Origin: Actinobacteria bacterium OK074
GTDB lineage: Bacteria > Actinomycetota > Actinomycetes > Streptomycetales > Streptomycetaceae
Direction: 5' to 3'
Assembly: GCA_001298575.1 (NCBI GenBank)
Contig: LJCV01000252.1
Coordinates: 62,001 to 126,000, forward strand
DNA: 64,000 nucleotides
In this document: piece after piece, positions 1-8,348 of the stretch
Position numbering within the stretch: the stretch's first letter is position 1
How the letters are laid out: every line of letters begins with the position of its first letter
Program-made: the position numbers and the translations under genes
Notes under the pieces: model-generated
Seen by the model: only the letters and a program-made list of their open reading frames with translations
Databases searched by the model: none
What the model was told of the DNA's origin: nothing

Positions 1-101
1 CTCGTCCTGCTGCACGATGAGACGCTCCCTGTCGCTGTGAGCCCGCGTGCGGGCGGGCCGTGCGGTTGATCGGCCCGGTACATCCTCTCCGGGCCGGTGC
101 G
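1..101. other. Left edge, no complete gene; hairpins
   Basis: No complete gene fits here. One plus-strand frame stays open from the window edge to a TGA at 38-40 and could be the tail of a gene to the left, but the dozen residues are not recognisable. A perfect 6-bp hairpin (GCCCGC/GCGGGC, 41-54) directly follows that stop, which would suit a terminator for such a gene. Confidence 0.3.
71..96. terminator. Hairpin terminator after the lipid operon
   Basis: Perfect 8-bp inverted repeat CGGCCCGG / CCGGGCCG with a 10-base loop, lying 5 bases beyond the stop codon of the last gene of the minus-strand operon. It lacks a U-tract, as is usual for Streptomyces terminators. Confidence 0.55.
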
Positions 102-938
102 TCACGCCGCCCACGGCCCCCTCCGGTCCCCGCGCCGGTTCCGCCCCGGCGGGCGGGGCAGGAAGCCGCTGGTACGGGCCGCGTAGTCGGCGTAGCCGGG
201 GCGGGCGGCCATGTGCCGTTCCAGCAGGCGTTTGCCGCTTCCCCGGGTCAGCAACAGGCTCATCACCACCGGGGAGACCACGGACACGGCGGCGGCCGGC
301 GCGCAGTCGCAGGCGAGCAGGAAGAGACCCCACCACACGCAGAAGTCGCCGAAGTAGTTGGGGTGCCGGGTCCACGCCCACAGTCCCCGGTCCATGATCC
401 GCCCCCGGTTGGCGGGATCGGCCCGGAATCGGGCGAGCTGGGCGTCTCCGACCGCCTCGAAACCGAGGCCGACCGCCCACAGCGCCGCCCCGGCCCAGGC
501 GAGGGGTGACGGCGGGCCCGGCACGTACTGCGCCGCCTGCACGGGCAGGGACACCAGCCACACGAGGGCGCCCTGCACCAGGTAGACCATCCGCAGGGCG
601 TACGCGTTCCGGCTGCCGGGCGCCCGGGCCAGCAACGCCTCGTAGCGCGGGTCCTCGCCGTGGCCCCGGCCCCGGCGGGCGATGTGCACCGCCAGGCGCA
701 GCCCCCAGGCAGCCGTCAGCGAGGTCACCAGCAGCCGTCGTACGCCATCGCCGTTCCCGGTGGAGAGCGCGAAGGCAGTGGCGGCCACCACGGTGAAGCC
801 GATGCCCCAGGCGACGTCCACGATCCGGTGCACGCCCACGCGCAGCGCGACGGCGAAGGTGGCCAGCATGACCGTGAGGGCCGCGACGGCGGTCCAGCCG
901 AGGTTGGCCGCGAAGGCGCCCCACGGGAAGGTGCTCAC
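102..938 (-). CDS. DUF1295 family membrane protein (steroid 5-alpha-reductase-like)
   Basis: 278 residues with about six hydrophobic segments. The C-terminal part carries the family signature: RHPNYFGDFCVWWGLFLLA at about residues 190-208, where RHPNY is typical of the DUF1295/steroid 5-alpha-reductase/ICMT-like membrane superfamily. The GTG start at 936-938 overlaps the stop of the upstream methyltransferase by 4 bases (GTGA), so translation is coupled. Family members are inner-membrane proteins thought to reduce or modify lipids; the substrate is not known. As the last gene of a five-gene set with cyclopropane-synthase-like enzymes, a role in finishing a modified fatty acyl chain is inferred. 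Confidence 0.85.
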   Translation of the reverse strand: MSTFPWGAFAANLGWTAVAALTVMLATFAVALRVGVHRIVDVAWGIGFTVVAATAFALSTGNGDGVRRLLVTSLTAAWGLRLAVHIARRGRGHGEDPRYEALLARAPGSRNAYALRMVYLVQGALVWLVSLPVQAAQYVPGPPSPLAWAGAALWAVGLGFEAVGDAQLARFRADPANRGRIMDRGLWAWTRHPNYFGDFCVWWGLFLLACDCAPAAAVSVVSPVVMSLLLTRGSGKRLLERHMAARPGYADYAARTSGFLPRPPGRNRRGDRRGPWAA

Positions 939-2260
939 GGCCGGTCCAGCCCCTCGTACCAGGTGTGCGCGGTCGTCCTCATCCCGCTGTCACCACCGGG
1001 GCCGGGCCGCACGCCCAGGATCTGGTCGACGCCCATCCGGCCCTCCTCGAACGCCAGCGCCCCGCCGACCAGGTACAGCCGCCACACCCGCGCGGTCTCC
1101 TCGCCCGCCAGCCGCACGAACGCCTCCCAGCGCTCCTCCAGCGTGTGGTGCCACGCCTGGACCGTGCGGACGTAGTGCTCGCGCAGGGACTCGGTGTGCC
1201 GGACCTCCAGGCCCGCCCGCTCCAGCAGGGACACCGTCTCGCCCAGCGGGCGCATGTGCATGTCGGGGGCGATGTACGCCTCGATGAACGGTCCGCCGCC
1301 GGGCGCGTCGTGCCCGCGCGACATCTGCTGCACCAGCACCCGGCCGCGTGGCCGGACGAGCCGGTGCAGGGCGGCGGCGAACGCCGGGTACTCCGCGTCG
1401 CCGACGTGCTCGCCCATCTCGACGGTGGCCACGGCGTCGTAACCCCCGGCCCCGCCGCCCTCGATGTCGCGGTAGTCCTGGCAGACCACGTCCACCCGGT
1501 CGGTCAGACCGCGCTCGTGGACCTGGCCGCGTACGTACGCGGCCTGCTCGCGGGCCAGGGTGACCGCGGTGACCCGCGCCCCGTGCCGCTCGGCCGCGTA
1601 CAGGGTGAGCGAGCCCCAGCCGCAGCCGATGTCCAGCAGCCGGGCCCCGGGCGTCAGGGCGAGCTTGCGGCACACCAGTTCCAGCTTGGCCCGCTGGGCG
1701 TCGGCGGGACCGAAACCGGAATCCCGGCTCGCCCAGTAGCCGCAGGAGTAGGCCATGGTGTCGTCGAGGAGCAGGGCGTAGAAGTCGTTGGACAGGTCGT
1801 AGTGGTGACTGATCGCGGCCCGGTCGCGGGCACGGCTGTGGAGGCCGCCGCGCAGCCGGGCCTGGGAGGCGGGCGCCGCCGGACGCGGGCCGACCGCGCC
1901 GAGCCGTACGGCGGTGGCGAGTGCTCGGGCCCGGTCGGCGGGGGTGAGGCGGGGCAGGCGCGGCCCGCGCTCCCGCTGGGCGGCCCACACCGCCCGCAGT
2001 CCGCGCGCGAGGTCGCCCTCGATGTCGAGTTCGCCGGTGACGTACGCCTGCGCCAGGCCCAGTTCGCCGGGCTGCCACAGCAGGCGGCGCAGTGCGCGCC
2101 GGGAACGCACGACGACCACGGGGGCGTCAGCCGGTCCGGCCTCGCTGCCGTCCCAGGCGCGCAGCCGCACCGGCAGCGGGCCGCCGAGCACCTCCTGGGC
2201 GGCGGCCGTGAGCAGGTGGGCGGCACCGGACCGGGAGTTGGCGGGGGTGGTGGTGCTCAT
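935..2260 (-). CDS. Cyclopropane-fatty-acyl-phospholipid synthase family methyltransferase
   Basis: 441 residues. A SAM-binding motif LLDIGCGWGSLTLYAAE lies near residue 215 and the family motif HYDLSNDFYALLLDDTMAYS near 160. Both are typical of CFA synthase/mycolic-acid methyltransferase enzymes, which add a methylene or methyl group from SAM to a double bond in membrane phospholipid acyl chains. The start ATG at 2258-2260 overlaps the stop of the preceding methyltransferase (ATGA). A much longer open frame reaches upstream but is only a shadow of that gene. This is the second of two non-identical family members in a row; they may act on different positions, or in sequence, or as partners. 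Confidence 0.9.
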   Translation of the reverse strand: MSTTTPANSRSGAAHLLTAAAQEVLGGPLPVRLRAWDGSEAGPADAPVVVVRSRRALRRLLWQPGELGLAQAYVTGELDIEGDLARGLRAVWAAQRERGPRLPRLTPADRARALATAVRLGAVGPRPAAPASQARLRGGLHSRARDRAAISHHYDLSNDFYALLLDDTMAYSCGYWASRDSGFGPADAQRAKLELVCRKLALTPGARLLDIGCGWGSLTLYAAERHGARVTAVTLAREQAAYVRGQVHERGLTDRVDVVCQDYRDIEGGGAGGYDAVATVEMGEHVGDAEYPAFAAALHRLVRPRGRVLVQQMSRGHDAPGGGPFIEAYIAPDMHMRPLGETVSLLERAGLEVRHTESLREHYVRTVQAWHHTLEERWEAFVRLAGEETARVWRLYLVGGALAFEEGRMGVDQILGVRPGPGGDSGMRTTAHTWYEGLDRP

Positions 2261-3528
2261 CGGGCGGGGTTCTCCTTGGTGAACAGGTACTGCTGGACGT
2301 CGAGGTAGCCGGAGCGGAACCCGGCCTCGGAGTAGGCCAGGTAGAAGGTCCACAGCCGGCGGAAGACGTCGTCGAAGCCGAGCGCCGCGACCTCGTCGGC
2401 ACGCTCGGCGAACCGTTCCCGCCACAGGCGCAGCGTCTCGGCGTAGTGGGGGCCGAAGCCGTCGCGGCGGGCGAGCCGCAGCCGGGTGTGGTCGCGGACC
2501 GTCTCCTCGATCGCCTGCGTGGAGGGGATGAACCCGCCGGGGAAGACGTACTTGTGGATCCAGGTGAAGGTCTCCCGGGTGGCGAGCATCCGCTCGTGCG
2601 GCATGGTGATGGCCTGGAGCGCCACCCGGCCGCCCGGCACCAGCCGCTCGTCCAGGGCACGGAAGTACACCGGCCAGAACTCCGCGCCGACCGCCTCGAC
2701 CATCTCCACGCTGACGACGGCGTCGTACTCCCCGCGCGCCTCGCGGTAGTCGCACAGCTCGATCCGGACCCGTTCGCCGAGCCCCGCCGCACGCACCCGC
2801 TCCAGGGCCAGGGCCCGCTGTTCCCGGGAGAGGGTGAGCGAGGTGACCCGGGCGCCGCGGGCGGCGGCCCGCAGGGCCAGTTCGCCCCAGCCGGTGCCGA
2901 TCTCCAGCAGCCGGGTGCCCTCGCCCACCCCGGCCAGGTCGAGCAGCCGGTCGATCTTGCGCCGCTGGGCGGAGGCGAGCAGCTCCCAGCTCGCCGGGAA
3001 GCCCCGGAAGACGGCCGCGGAGTAGGTGAGGGTGTCGTCGAGGAAGAGGGCGAACAGGTCGTTGGACAGGTCGTAGTGGCGGCTGATGTTGGCGCGGGAC
3101 CCGTCGGGTGTGTTGCGCTCGTGGTGCGGGTGGCGCGGCGCCCACAGGCCGCGCAGCCGTTGCAGCGGGGCCGGGATCAGCTCGGCGGCGTGCCCGGCGA
3201 GCACGGTGAGGGCGGCGACCAGGTCGGGGGCGTCCCACTCGCCGGCCATGTAGGACTCGCCGAACCCCACCAGGCCGGCGGTGCCGACCCGGGCGTGGAA
3301 GGCGGCCGGGTCGCGCACCTCCAGCAGCGGTCCGCCCAGCCCCACGTCCGCGGAACCGGCGAACCGGGCCCGTACGGGCAGCCCACTCAGGGCCCGGCGG
3401 ACCAGGGCCGCGGTCACGGCCCTACGGGGCCATGAGGAGGGCGGTACGGCGGCGTTGTCCGGCCGGCGGGCGGGATCGGCGGGGGCGGTGCGCCCGCCGG
3501 AGGTTCGGCGGGGTGGTGCTGTCCTCAT
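2257..3528 (-). CDS. Cyclopropane-fatty-acyl-phospholipid synthase family methyltransferase
   Basis: 423 residues. The SAM motif is LLEIGTGWGELALRAAARGA near residue 190 and the CFA family box is HYDLSNDLFALFLDDTLTYS near 140. The C-terminal block FGPHYAETLRLWRERF is typical of CFA synthases. The start ATG at 3526-3528 overlaps the DUF1365 stop by 4 bases. The first 45 residues are Pro/Arg-rich and look non-conserved, so the true start could be slightly internal, but the overlap favours this one. Expected to act on membrane phospholipid acyl chains with SAM. It is clearly a different subgroup from the neighbouring paralogue (TGWGE versus CGWGS). Confidence 0.9.
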   Translation of the reverse strand: MRTAPPRRTSGGRTAPADPARRPDNAAVPPSSWPRRAVTAALVRRALSGLPVRARFAGSADVGLGGPLLEVRDPAAFHARVGTAGLVGFGESYMAGEWDAPDLVAALTVLAGHAAELIPAPLQRLRGLWAPRHPHHERNTPDGSRANISRHYDLSNDLFALFLDDTLTYSAAVFRGFPASWELLASAQRRKIDRLLDLAGVGEGTRLLEIGTGWGELALRAAARGARVTSLTLSREQRALALERVRAAGLGERVRIELCDYREARGEYDAVVSVEMVEAVGAEFWPVYFRALDERLVPGGRVALQAITMPHERMLATRETFTWIHKYVFPGGFIPSTQAIEETVRDHTRLRLARRDGFGPHYAETLRLWRERFAERADEVAALGFDDVFRRLWTFYLAYSEAGFRSGYLDVQQYLFTKENPAR

Positions 3529-4256
3529 GACGCGTTCTCCGGGATGTGCTGGTCGGGGCGGGGCTGGACGGGCAGTCCCCGCAGGCGCAGGCGGATGCCG
3601 TGGAACCGGATGGCGGCCGACACGGCGAGGGTGGACCAGGGGCGGCGCGACGCCAGCCGCAGCAGGGCGGTCGTGCTCACCGCGCGCCGGGTGCCGCGTA
3701 CGGTCGCGGTGAAGGCCCGGCCGCCCTCGCGGTCCAGGTGCACGGTCAGGTCGAGCCGGGGCCCCGGCCGCGGCAGCCGCATGCGGTAGCCGCCGTCGAC
3801 GGGGAAGAACGGCGAGACGTAGAACTCCTTGTCGGCGCGCACGGTGCCGGACGCGTCCGGGCGCAGCAGGTAACAGTGCCGCCCGCCGTAGGTGTTGTGC
3901 ACCTCCGCGACCACGCACCGCAGTTCCCCGCCGGGGCCGTGACACCAGTACAGGCTCAGCGGGTTGAACACGTACCCGAACACCCGCGCGTGCGTGAGCA
4001 TCACCACCCGGCCGCCGTCCAGGCGCACACCGTGCCCGGCGAGGAAGGCGTCGAGACCGGCCCGGATCGAGGGCCGGTCGCCGGTGAAGTGGTCGCGCGG
4101 GTCGAAGCGGGCCAACGGCCGCAGCGGGAGCGGCAGTCGGGGCGGGTGGCCGGGGTCGACGAGCCACATGTAGGTGCGGTGCCGCAGCGCGTACCTACGG
4201 GGCGTGGTCCGTACGTGCGTGATCACGCAGGAGTACAAGGCGGGTTCGGCGCTCAC
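3525..4256 (-). CDS. DUF1365 domain-containing protein
   Basis: 243 residues. Conserved DUF1365 features are visible: THVRTTPRRYALRHRTYMWL near the N-terminus, RVFGYVFNPLSLYWCHGPGG near residue 95, and EVHNTYGGRHCYLL followed by KEFYVSPFFPVDGGYRMR. The biochemical role of the family is unknown. It is very often encoded between an FAD amine-oxidase-like protein and CFA-synthase-like methyltransferases, as here. The GTG start at 4254-4256 overlaps the upstream stop by 4 bases. Acts presumably on the same acyl substrate as its neighbours; that is inference from context only. Confidence 0.9.
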   Translation of the reverse strand: MSAEPALYSCVITHVRTTPRRYALRHRTYMWLVDPGHPPRLPLPLRPLARFDPRDHFTGDRPSIRAGLDAFLAGHGVRLDGGRVVMLTHARVFGYVFNPLSLYWCHGPGGELRCVVAEVHNTYGGRHCYLLRPDASGTVRADKEFYVSPFFPVDGGYRMRLPRPGPRLDLTVHLDREGGRAFTATVRGTRRAVSTTALLRLASRRPWSTLAVSAAIRFHGIRLRLRGLPVQPRPDQHIPENAS

Positions 4257-5566
4257 CAGCGTGCCCCCAGCGCGGCGGCGGCCTCGACACCGGAGCGGCA
4301 GCCGTCCTCGTGGAAGCCCCAGCCGTGGTAGGCGCCCGCGAACGCGCAGACGGAGCTGTTCAGTTCGGGCAGGTTCTGCTGCGCGGCCACCGACTCCGGG
4401 GTGTACACGGGGTGTTCGTAGACCATGCGGGCCAGCACCCGGCCGGGGTCGACGCGGTCCTCGCCGCCCAGGGTGACCACGAACGTCTCGGTGGCGTCGA
4501 GGCGTTGCAGCCGGTTCATGTCGTAGCTGACCCGCACCCGGTCGGCACCGGCCGTGCACGACGGCATCAGGTAGTTCCAGGACGCGCGGGCGCCACGGGC
4601 GCGGGGCAGCAGCCGGGTGTCGGTGTGCAGCAGCGTGGCGTTGCGGGAGTAGCGGAACGCTCCCAGCACCGCGCGCTCCCGCCCGGTCGCGTCGGCCAGC
4701 AGCCGCAGCGCCTGGTCCGGGTGGACGGCGACGACCACCGCGTCGTACGACTCGGTGGTGCCGTCCTCGGCGGTGATGTCCGCGCCGTCGGCATGGCGCC
4801 GTACGGCCCGCACGGAGGTGCCGGTGCGGACCTCGCCGACGTGCTTGGCGATCCGGTCGACGTACGCGCGCGAACCGCCGCTGACCGTGCGCCACACCGG
4901 CGAGCCGCCGACCGACAGCATCCCGTGGTGCTCCAGGAAGCGGAACAGGTAGGCGGCCGGGTAGCGCTGGGCGGTAGCGGCGTCGCAGGACCACACGGCG
5001 GCCACCACCGGCGTCATGAAGTGGGCCCGGAAATAGGCGGAGAAGCCCTCCCGGTCGAGGAACTCCCCCAGCGTGAGCCCCTGTTCACCGCCGTCGGCCA
5101 GCAGCCGCCGGGCCGCCCGGTGGAAGGCGGGCACCTCCGCCAGCAGTCGCAGGTAGGGGCCGCGCACGAGGTTGCGCGGCTGAGCGAACAGCCCGGCGGG
5201 CCCGCGGGCACCGGCGTACTCCAGACCGCATCCCTCGCACCGTACCGACAGGCTCATCTCCGACTCCTGCGTGGCGACGCCGAGTTCGTCGAACAGCCGC
5301 AGCAGGTTCGGGTAGGTACGGCGGTTGTGCACGATGAACCCGGAGTCGACGCGATGCACCCGTGCGTCGTGCGACGACACCAACTCATGAGTGTGTGCGT
5401 GCCCACCAAGCCGGTCGTCGGCCTCGTACAGGGTGACGTGCCGGCTCAGGCCCAGGATGTACGCGGCGGTCAGTCCCGCCACCCCGGACCCCACCACGGC
5501 CACCCGCCGCCCGTACCGTGCCGACTCCTCCAGGCCGCTCGGGACATCCCTCGACATCCGTTCCAT
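4253..5566 (-). CDS. NAD(P)/FAD-dependent oxidoreductase (amine-oxidase/phytoene-desaturase fold)
   Basis: 437 residues. An N-terminal dinucleotide-binding motif VAVVGSGVAGLTAAYILG is followed by LYEADDRLGGHAHTHE, the second FAD-contact motif of the amine-oxidase fold. The middle VDSGFIVHNRRTYPNLLRLF and the C-terminal CAFAGAYHGWGFHEDGCRSG are typical of the predicted NAD/FAD-binding proteins paired with DUF1365. I place the start at 5564-5566 because GGGAGG lies 7 bases upstream; an upstream in-frame ATG at 5600-5602 has no such site. First gene of the five-gene operon. Probably oxidises or desaturates an acyl chain; the substrate is not known. Confidence 0.88.
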   Translation of the reverse strand: MERMSRDVPSGLEESARYGRRVAVVGSGVAGLTAAYILGLSRHVTLYEADDRLGGHAHTHELVSSHDARVHRVDSGFIVHNRRTYPNLLRLFDELGVATQESEMSLSVRCEGCGLEYAGARGPAGLFAQPRNLVRGPYLRLLAEVPAFHRAARRLLADGGEQGLTLGEFLDREGFSAYFRAHFMTPVVAAVWSCDAATAQRYPAAYLFRFLEHHGMLSVGGSPVWRTVSGGSRAYVDRIAKHVGEVRTGTSVRAVRRHADGADITAEDGTTESYDAVVVAVHPDQALRLLADATGRERAVLGAFRYSRNATLLHTDTRLLPRARGARASWNYLMPSCTAGADRVRVSYDMNRLQRLDATETFVVTLGGEDRVDPGRVLARMVYEHPVYTPESVAAQQNLPELNSSVCAFAGAYHGWGFHEDGCRSGVEAAAALGARW

Positions 5567-5795
5567 CACCTGTCCTCCCGCTGTCCGCGACCGTGTGTCC
5601 ACGCGTAATCCGGAACAGGTCGGGCGGCGGATTGGCCGGGAGGCGGATCACCCACCTACGGGGGTCACGCACACGGCATGCGTACGGCCGGAGTCCCCGG
5701 CCCGGGCGCACCGGGCGAGATGCCCGTCCGGAGACGGCGCGACACCGTCGAGCGATGGCCTGGCCGGGAGCCGACTGCCTGGCAGGGCCACGGCG

Positions 5796-5878
5796 ATCAG
5801 CGCGATCTCCTGGTTCGTCCGGCCGCCGGCCACGACGGTGCGGACTTCGCGTTCGCACCGGGTCAGGTCGGCGAGCCG
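5796..5878 (-). pseudogene. Remnant of a LuxR-family DNA-binding domain
   Basis: Reading the minus strand gives RLADLTRCEREVRTVVAGG followed directly by RTNQEIALI. This matches the start of a LuxR/GerE helix-turn-helix (the usual form is LTxREREVxxLVAxGxTNxEIA). After TNQEIAL the sequence diverges to an unrelated proline-rich frame. The frame upstream is also broken, so no sensor or receiver domain is attached. I read this as the surviving fragment of a response regulator. Confidence 0.45.
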
Positions 5879-6078
5879 ACGCCGTTGCTGAGGGGGTGGC
5901 CGGGGAGACGGTCGCCGACGGCGCCGATCAGCTTACGGCGTTGTGAACCGAATCGGTGCTGACCGAGGTTCGGCTGCCACTGTCCTGCAAGGACCTGGGG
6001 CGGGGAGCGGTGGTGGTGCACCCAGCTTCGGTAGCTACTCTCGTCTCTGCATCGATCTTGACCGCAGGAGAGCAGACT

Positions 6079-6162
6079 GTGCGCAGCGTCGCCGTAACGC
6101 CCGAGGGCGATCAAATCCGCTGGGTTGAGCTGCCGGGGCAGGAGCCGCCGCGCGTCTACGTC
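6079..6162 (+). pseudogene. N-terminal remnant of an alpha/beta hydrolase
   Basis: A GTG at 6079 with AGGAGAG just upstream begins a frame whose first 28 residues include EGDQIRWVELPGQEPPRVYV. This is the N-terminal strand region of a family of actinobacterial alpha/beta hydrolases, where VYV is normally followed by HGLG. Here the oxyanion motif is missing and the frame runs into unrelated sequence (APFVHPGVMDTK), so the gene is cut after about 28 codons. The ribosome-binding site and start appear intact. Identification rests on memory of the family. Confidence 0.4.
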
Positions 6163-6507
6163 TCCTCACCGGGTGTGGGCGCCCCCTTCGTCCACCCCGG
6201 CGTCATGGACACCAAGACGCTCGCCGCGACCACCGGTGCCAGCGGTCCGATCCACCGTGTCAGCGACGTCCTGATGAACGCCGACCCGGCCGCCGCTTCC
6301 GACAGCCAAGCAGTACGAGAACCTGGGCGTCGACGCGCTGTTCGTCAACCCGACCGTTGGCGACCTCAACGAGGTCGAACGGCCGACCGAAGCCGTGCGA
6401 TACCGGTCACCGAGAAGGACCCGGCCACACCGGCGGCTCCGCTCGCGCCCGGCGGAGTTGCCATGGACAGTCCAGCCCCGACAAGTGCCACGCGCTCCTG
6501 CGCTTCA

Positions 6508-6585
6508 TCATTCCCGGTCGTAGTGGTGGAAGAAGGCCGTGTTCAGCCGGGCCAGCGACCAGGCCGTGGCCTCCTCGGGAGTCAT
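6508..6585 (-). pseudogene. Truncated NTF2/SnoaL-like gene, 25 residues
   Basis: A 25-residue frame (TPEEATAWSLARLNTAFFHH after the initiator) whose ATG overlaps the dioxygenase stop by 4 bases (ATGA). The sequence resembles the first helix of NTF2/SnoaL-like proteins or the small subunit of ring-hydroxylating dioxygenases, which are normally 120-150 residues. It ends at two consecutive TGA codons. It looks like a once-coupled downstream gene that lost its 3' part by deletion. Confidence 0.45.
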
Positions 6586-7469
6586 GCCTTCTCCCCCTTC
6601 CGGGTGATGGTGTCCGGGCTGGTGCGGGTCTTGAGGACGAAGTCGAACTCTGTGCTTCGGTAGGGGCCCTGGAAACCGTGTCCGGCTATGTCCTCGGGGT
6701 CCTCGTGCAGGGTGGTGTCCGCCTGGAGGGCGGGGTGGGCCAGCTTCGAGCCGACGAAGTCGACGGGGATGACGGGGTCTCCCTTGAAGTAGATCTCGCC
6801 GAACCAGGGGGTGATCAGGTCGGGGTGGTGGACCTCGTAGTGGATGTGGGCCGGACGGTAGAGGCTGCGGCCGAGGGCCGCGGCGGCCTCGACGACCCTG
6901 TCGATCGCCATGGCGTAGGCATCGGCGTAGGCGACAGGGGTGACGGTGGTGAAGGTGTAGCGGCCGTCGGCGTCGGTGAACAGGTGCCCGCGCAGGTTGT
7001 ACTTGGGCACACCGTCGTCGTACAGACCGGAGTAGTTGCCGTTGTTGGCCGCGTGGTAGATCTCCAGCTTGGCGCCCGCGAGCGGCTGCCCGTGGCCGTC
7101 CAGAACGCGGCCGGACACGATCAGCGGGACGCCGGGCTCGTCCGGCCTCATCGGCAGGACGCCGGGGTTGTCGACACGCGGGGAGCCGGGGATGACGGTG
7201 GGGCTCTTGACGTCCTCGGAGGGGGTGTAGCCGTCCCGGCCGCCCTGGAAGAGCTCGCCGTACAGGGGCATGGCGACCAACGCGAGGGGGGCGCCGGTGG
7301 CCGTCTGGAGCTGCTGGAACAGGTCGGTTACGGCGTTGAGGTCGTCGAAGGTCAGTCCTTCCTCGTCGCGGAGGCGGGCCAGGGCGTCCTTGAACGCCTC
7401 GACGAGACGTACCGCGCGGGGGTTGATCAGCGCCGGGTCGACGTAGGACGGATCGGTGGTCGTGGTCAT
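6582..7469 (-). CDS. Intradiol ring-cleavage dioxygenase (catechol/hydroxyquinol 1,2-dioxygenase type)
   Basis: 295 residues. An N-terminal helical dimerisation region (about 1-95) precedes the beta-sandwich catalytic domain. The family iron-site pattern is visible: NGNYSGLYDDGVPKYNLRGH supplies the tyrosine region, and RPAHIHYEVHHPDLITPWFG carries the two histidine ligands (PAHIHY). These enzymes use non-haem Fe(III) and O2 to open catechol-type rings between the hydroxyls, giving cis,cis-muconates. I chose the ATG at 7467-7469 because AAGGAG lies 9 bases upstream; two upstream ATGs have poorer sites. A truncated NTF2-like frame overlaps its stop. No muconate-pathway genes are nearby. Confidence 0.85.
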   Translation of the reverse strand: MTTTTDPSYVDPALINPRAVRLVEAFKDALARLRDEEGLTFDDLNAVTDLFQQLQTATGAPLALVAMPLYGELFQGGRDGYTPSEDVKSPTVIPGSPRVDNPGVLPMRPDEPGVPLIVSGRVLDGHGQPLAGAKLEIYHAANNGNYSGLYDDGVPKYNLRGHLFTDADGRYTFTTVTPVAYADAYAMAIDRVVEAAAALGRSLYRPAHIHYEVHHPDLITPWFGEIYFKGDPVIPVDFVGSKLAHPALQADTTLHEDPEDIAGHGFQGPYRSTEFDFVLKTRTSPDTITRKGEKA

Positions 7470-7806
7470 TCCGGTCTGCTCCTTCATGGTGGGGGATCGC
7501 TGAGGGCGGGCATCAGGCGCCCGGGGCATGGCATGAAGAGGGGAGTGGGAGTCGGAGGGGCCCGGGCGCGTAAGCCGACAGCGACGGTCCTCACGCCGTG
7601 GTCGCTTCGGGTGGCCGGGCGTGTTCCCCGCGGAGGGCGGGGGCGACTTCGGTGACGCGGAGTCCGGCGGATCGGTGGGCGGTTGGTTTGGGGGCGCACC
7701 GCTGGGCCCGCAGACGTCTCACACACACGTCGGGGGCGCGCGGAGCCGGCCCTACGGCGGGAATCGCGAGACGGCATCCGGCCCAAGTGGCGGGGACTGC
7801 GCCTGC
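7470..7806. other. Intergenic, no gene seen
   Basis: About 340 bases between the dioxygenase start and the flavin-monooxygenase remnant. It must hold the dioxygenase promoter; I see no clear -10/-35 pair, inverted repeat or protein-like frame on either strand. Confidence 0.5.
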
Positions 7807-8348
7807 TCATGGTTTCGCCGCCTCGGCGCGGATCTGAGGGAGCACTTTCATGCCGAGGAGTTCGATGGCGCGCAGGAAGTCGCGCCGCGGCATGCCGCCG
7901 ACGTCCATCTGCAGGATCTGGCGGGTGTGTCCGAGCAGTTCGTGCAGGTGGAGGATGGGGTCGGCGGGATGGCCGGCCTGGGCCCAGGCGTCGCGGTAGG
8001 CGTGCCCGTACCGGGCCCGGTGTTCGGGGGTGCCGCCGAGGACGCCGAGGAACATCGGCAGCCCCGACTCGACGGCTCGGCCCACCGAGTCGGGGCTGCC
8101 GCCGGTGCCCAGCCAGATCTTCAGCGGCTCCTCGGGGCGGGGGAAGACCGCGGCGTCCCGCAGCGGCCTCTTGCGGTGCGGGCCGTACCAGGTGACGTTC
8201 TCGTCGGCGTTGACGGCCATCAGCGGGGCGAGTTGGGAGGCGTACAGCATGTCGTGCTCGTCGTGGTCGAAGAGCGGGAAGGTGATCGTCGACGAGCCGC
8301 GTCCGGCGACCAGTTCGATGCGTCCGGGAGCCGGGGACACATGACGCC
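7807..8348 (-). pseudogene. LLM-class flavin-dependent oxidoreductase, N-terminus missing
   Basis: About 180 residues of a luciferase-like monooxygenase C-terminal part: GRIELVAGRGSSTITFPLF, then a helical and strand region including EEPLKIWLGTGGSPDSVGRA and FLGVLGGTPEHRARYGHAY. Intact members are about 330-350 residues; the first 100 or so, with the beginning of the TIM barrel, are gone. The upstream boundary (about 8330-8345) joins directly to a fragment of an alcohol-dehydrogenase-family gene in a different frame. The result is a chimera made by deletion between two neighbouring genes. Confidence 0.75.

Larger units (their letters stand above)
5567..6507. other. Intergenic region with gene remnants
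   Basis: About 940 bases without an intact gene. It holds the presumed promoter of the lipid operon at its left end, a LuxR-type helix-turn-helix remnant (minus strand, near 5800-5880) and an alpha/beta-hydrolase N-terminal remnant (plus strand, from 6079). It also has a plus-strand stretch around 6300-6390 in another frame reading KQYENLGVDALFVNPTVGD, which looks protein-derived but which I cannot assign. Composition is slightly less GC-rich than the flanking genes. Confidence 0.6.
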
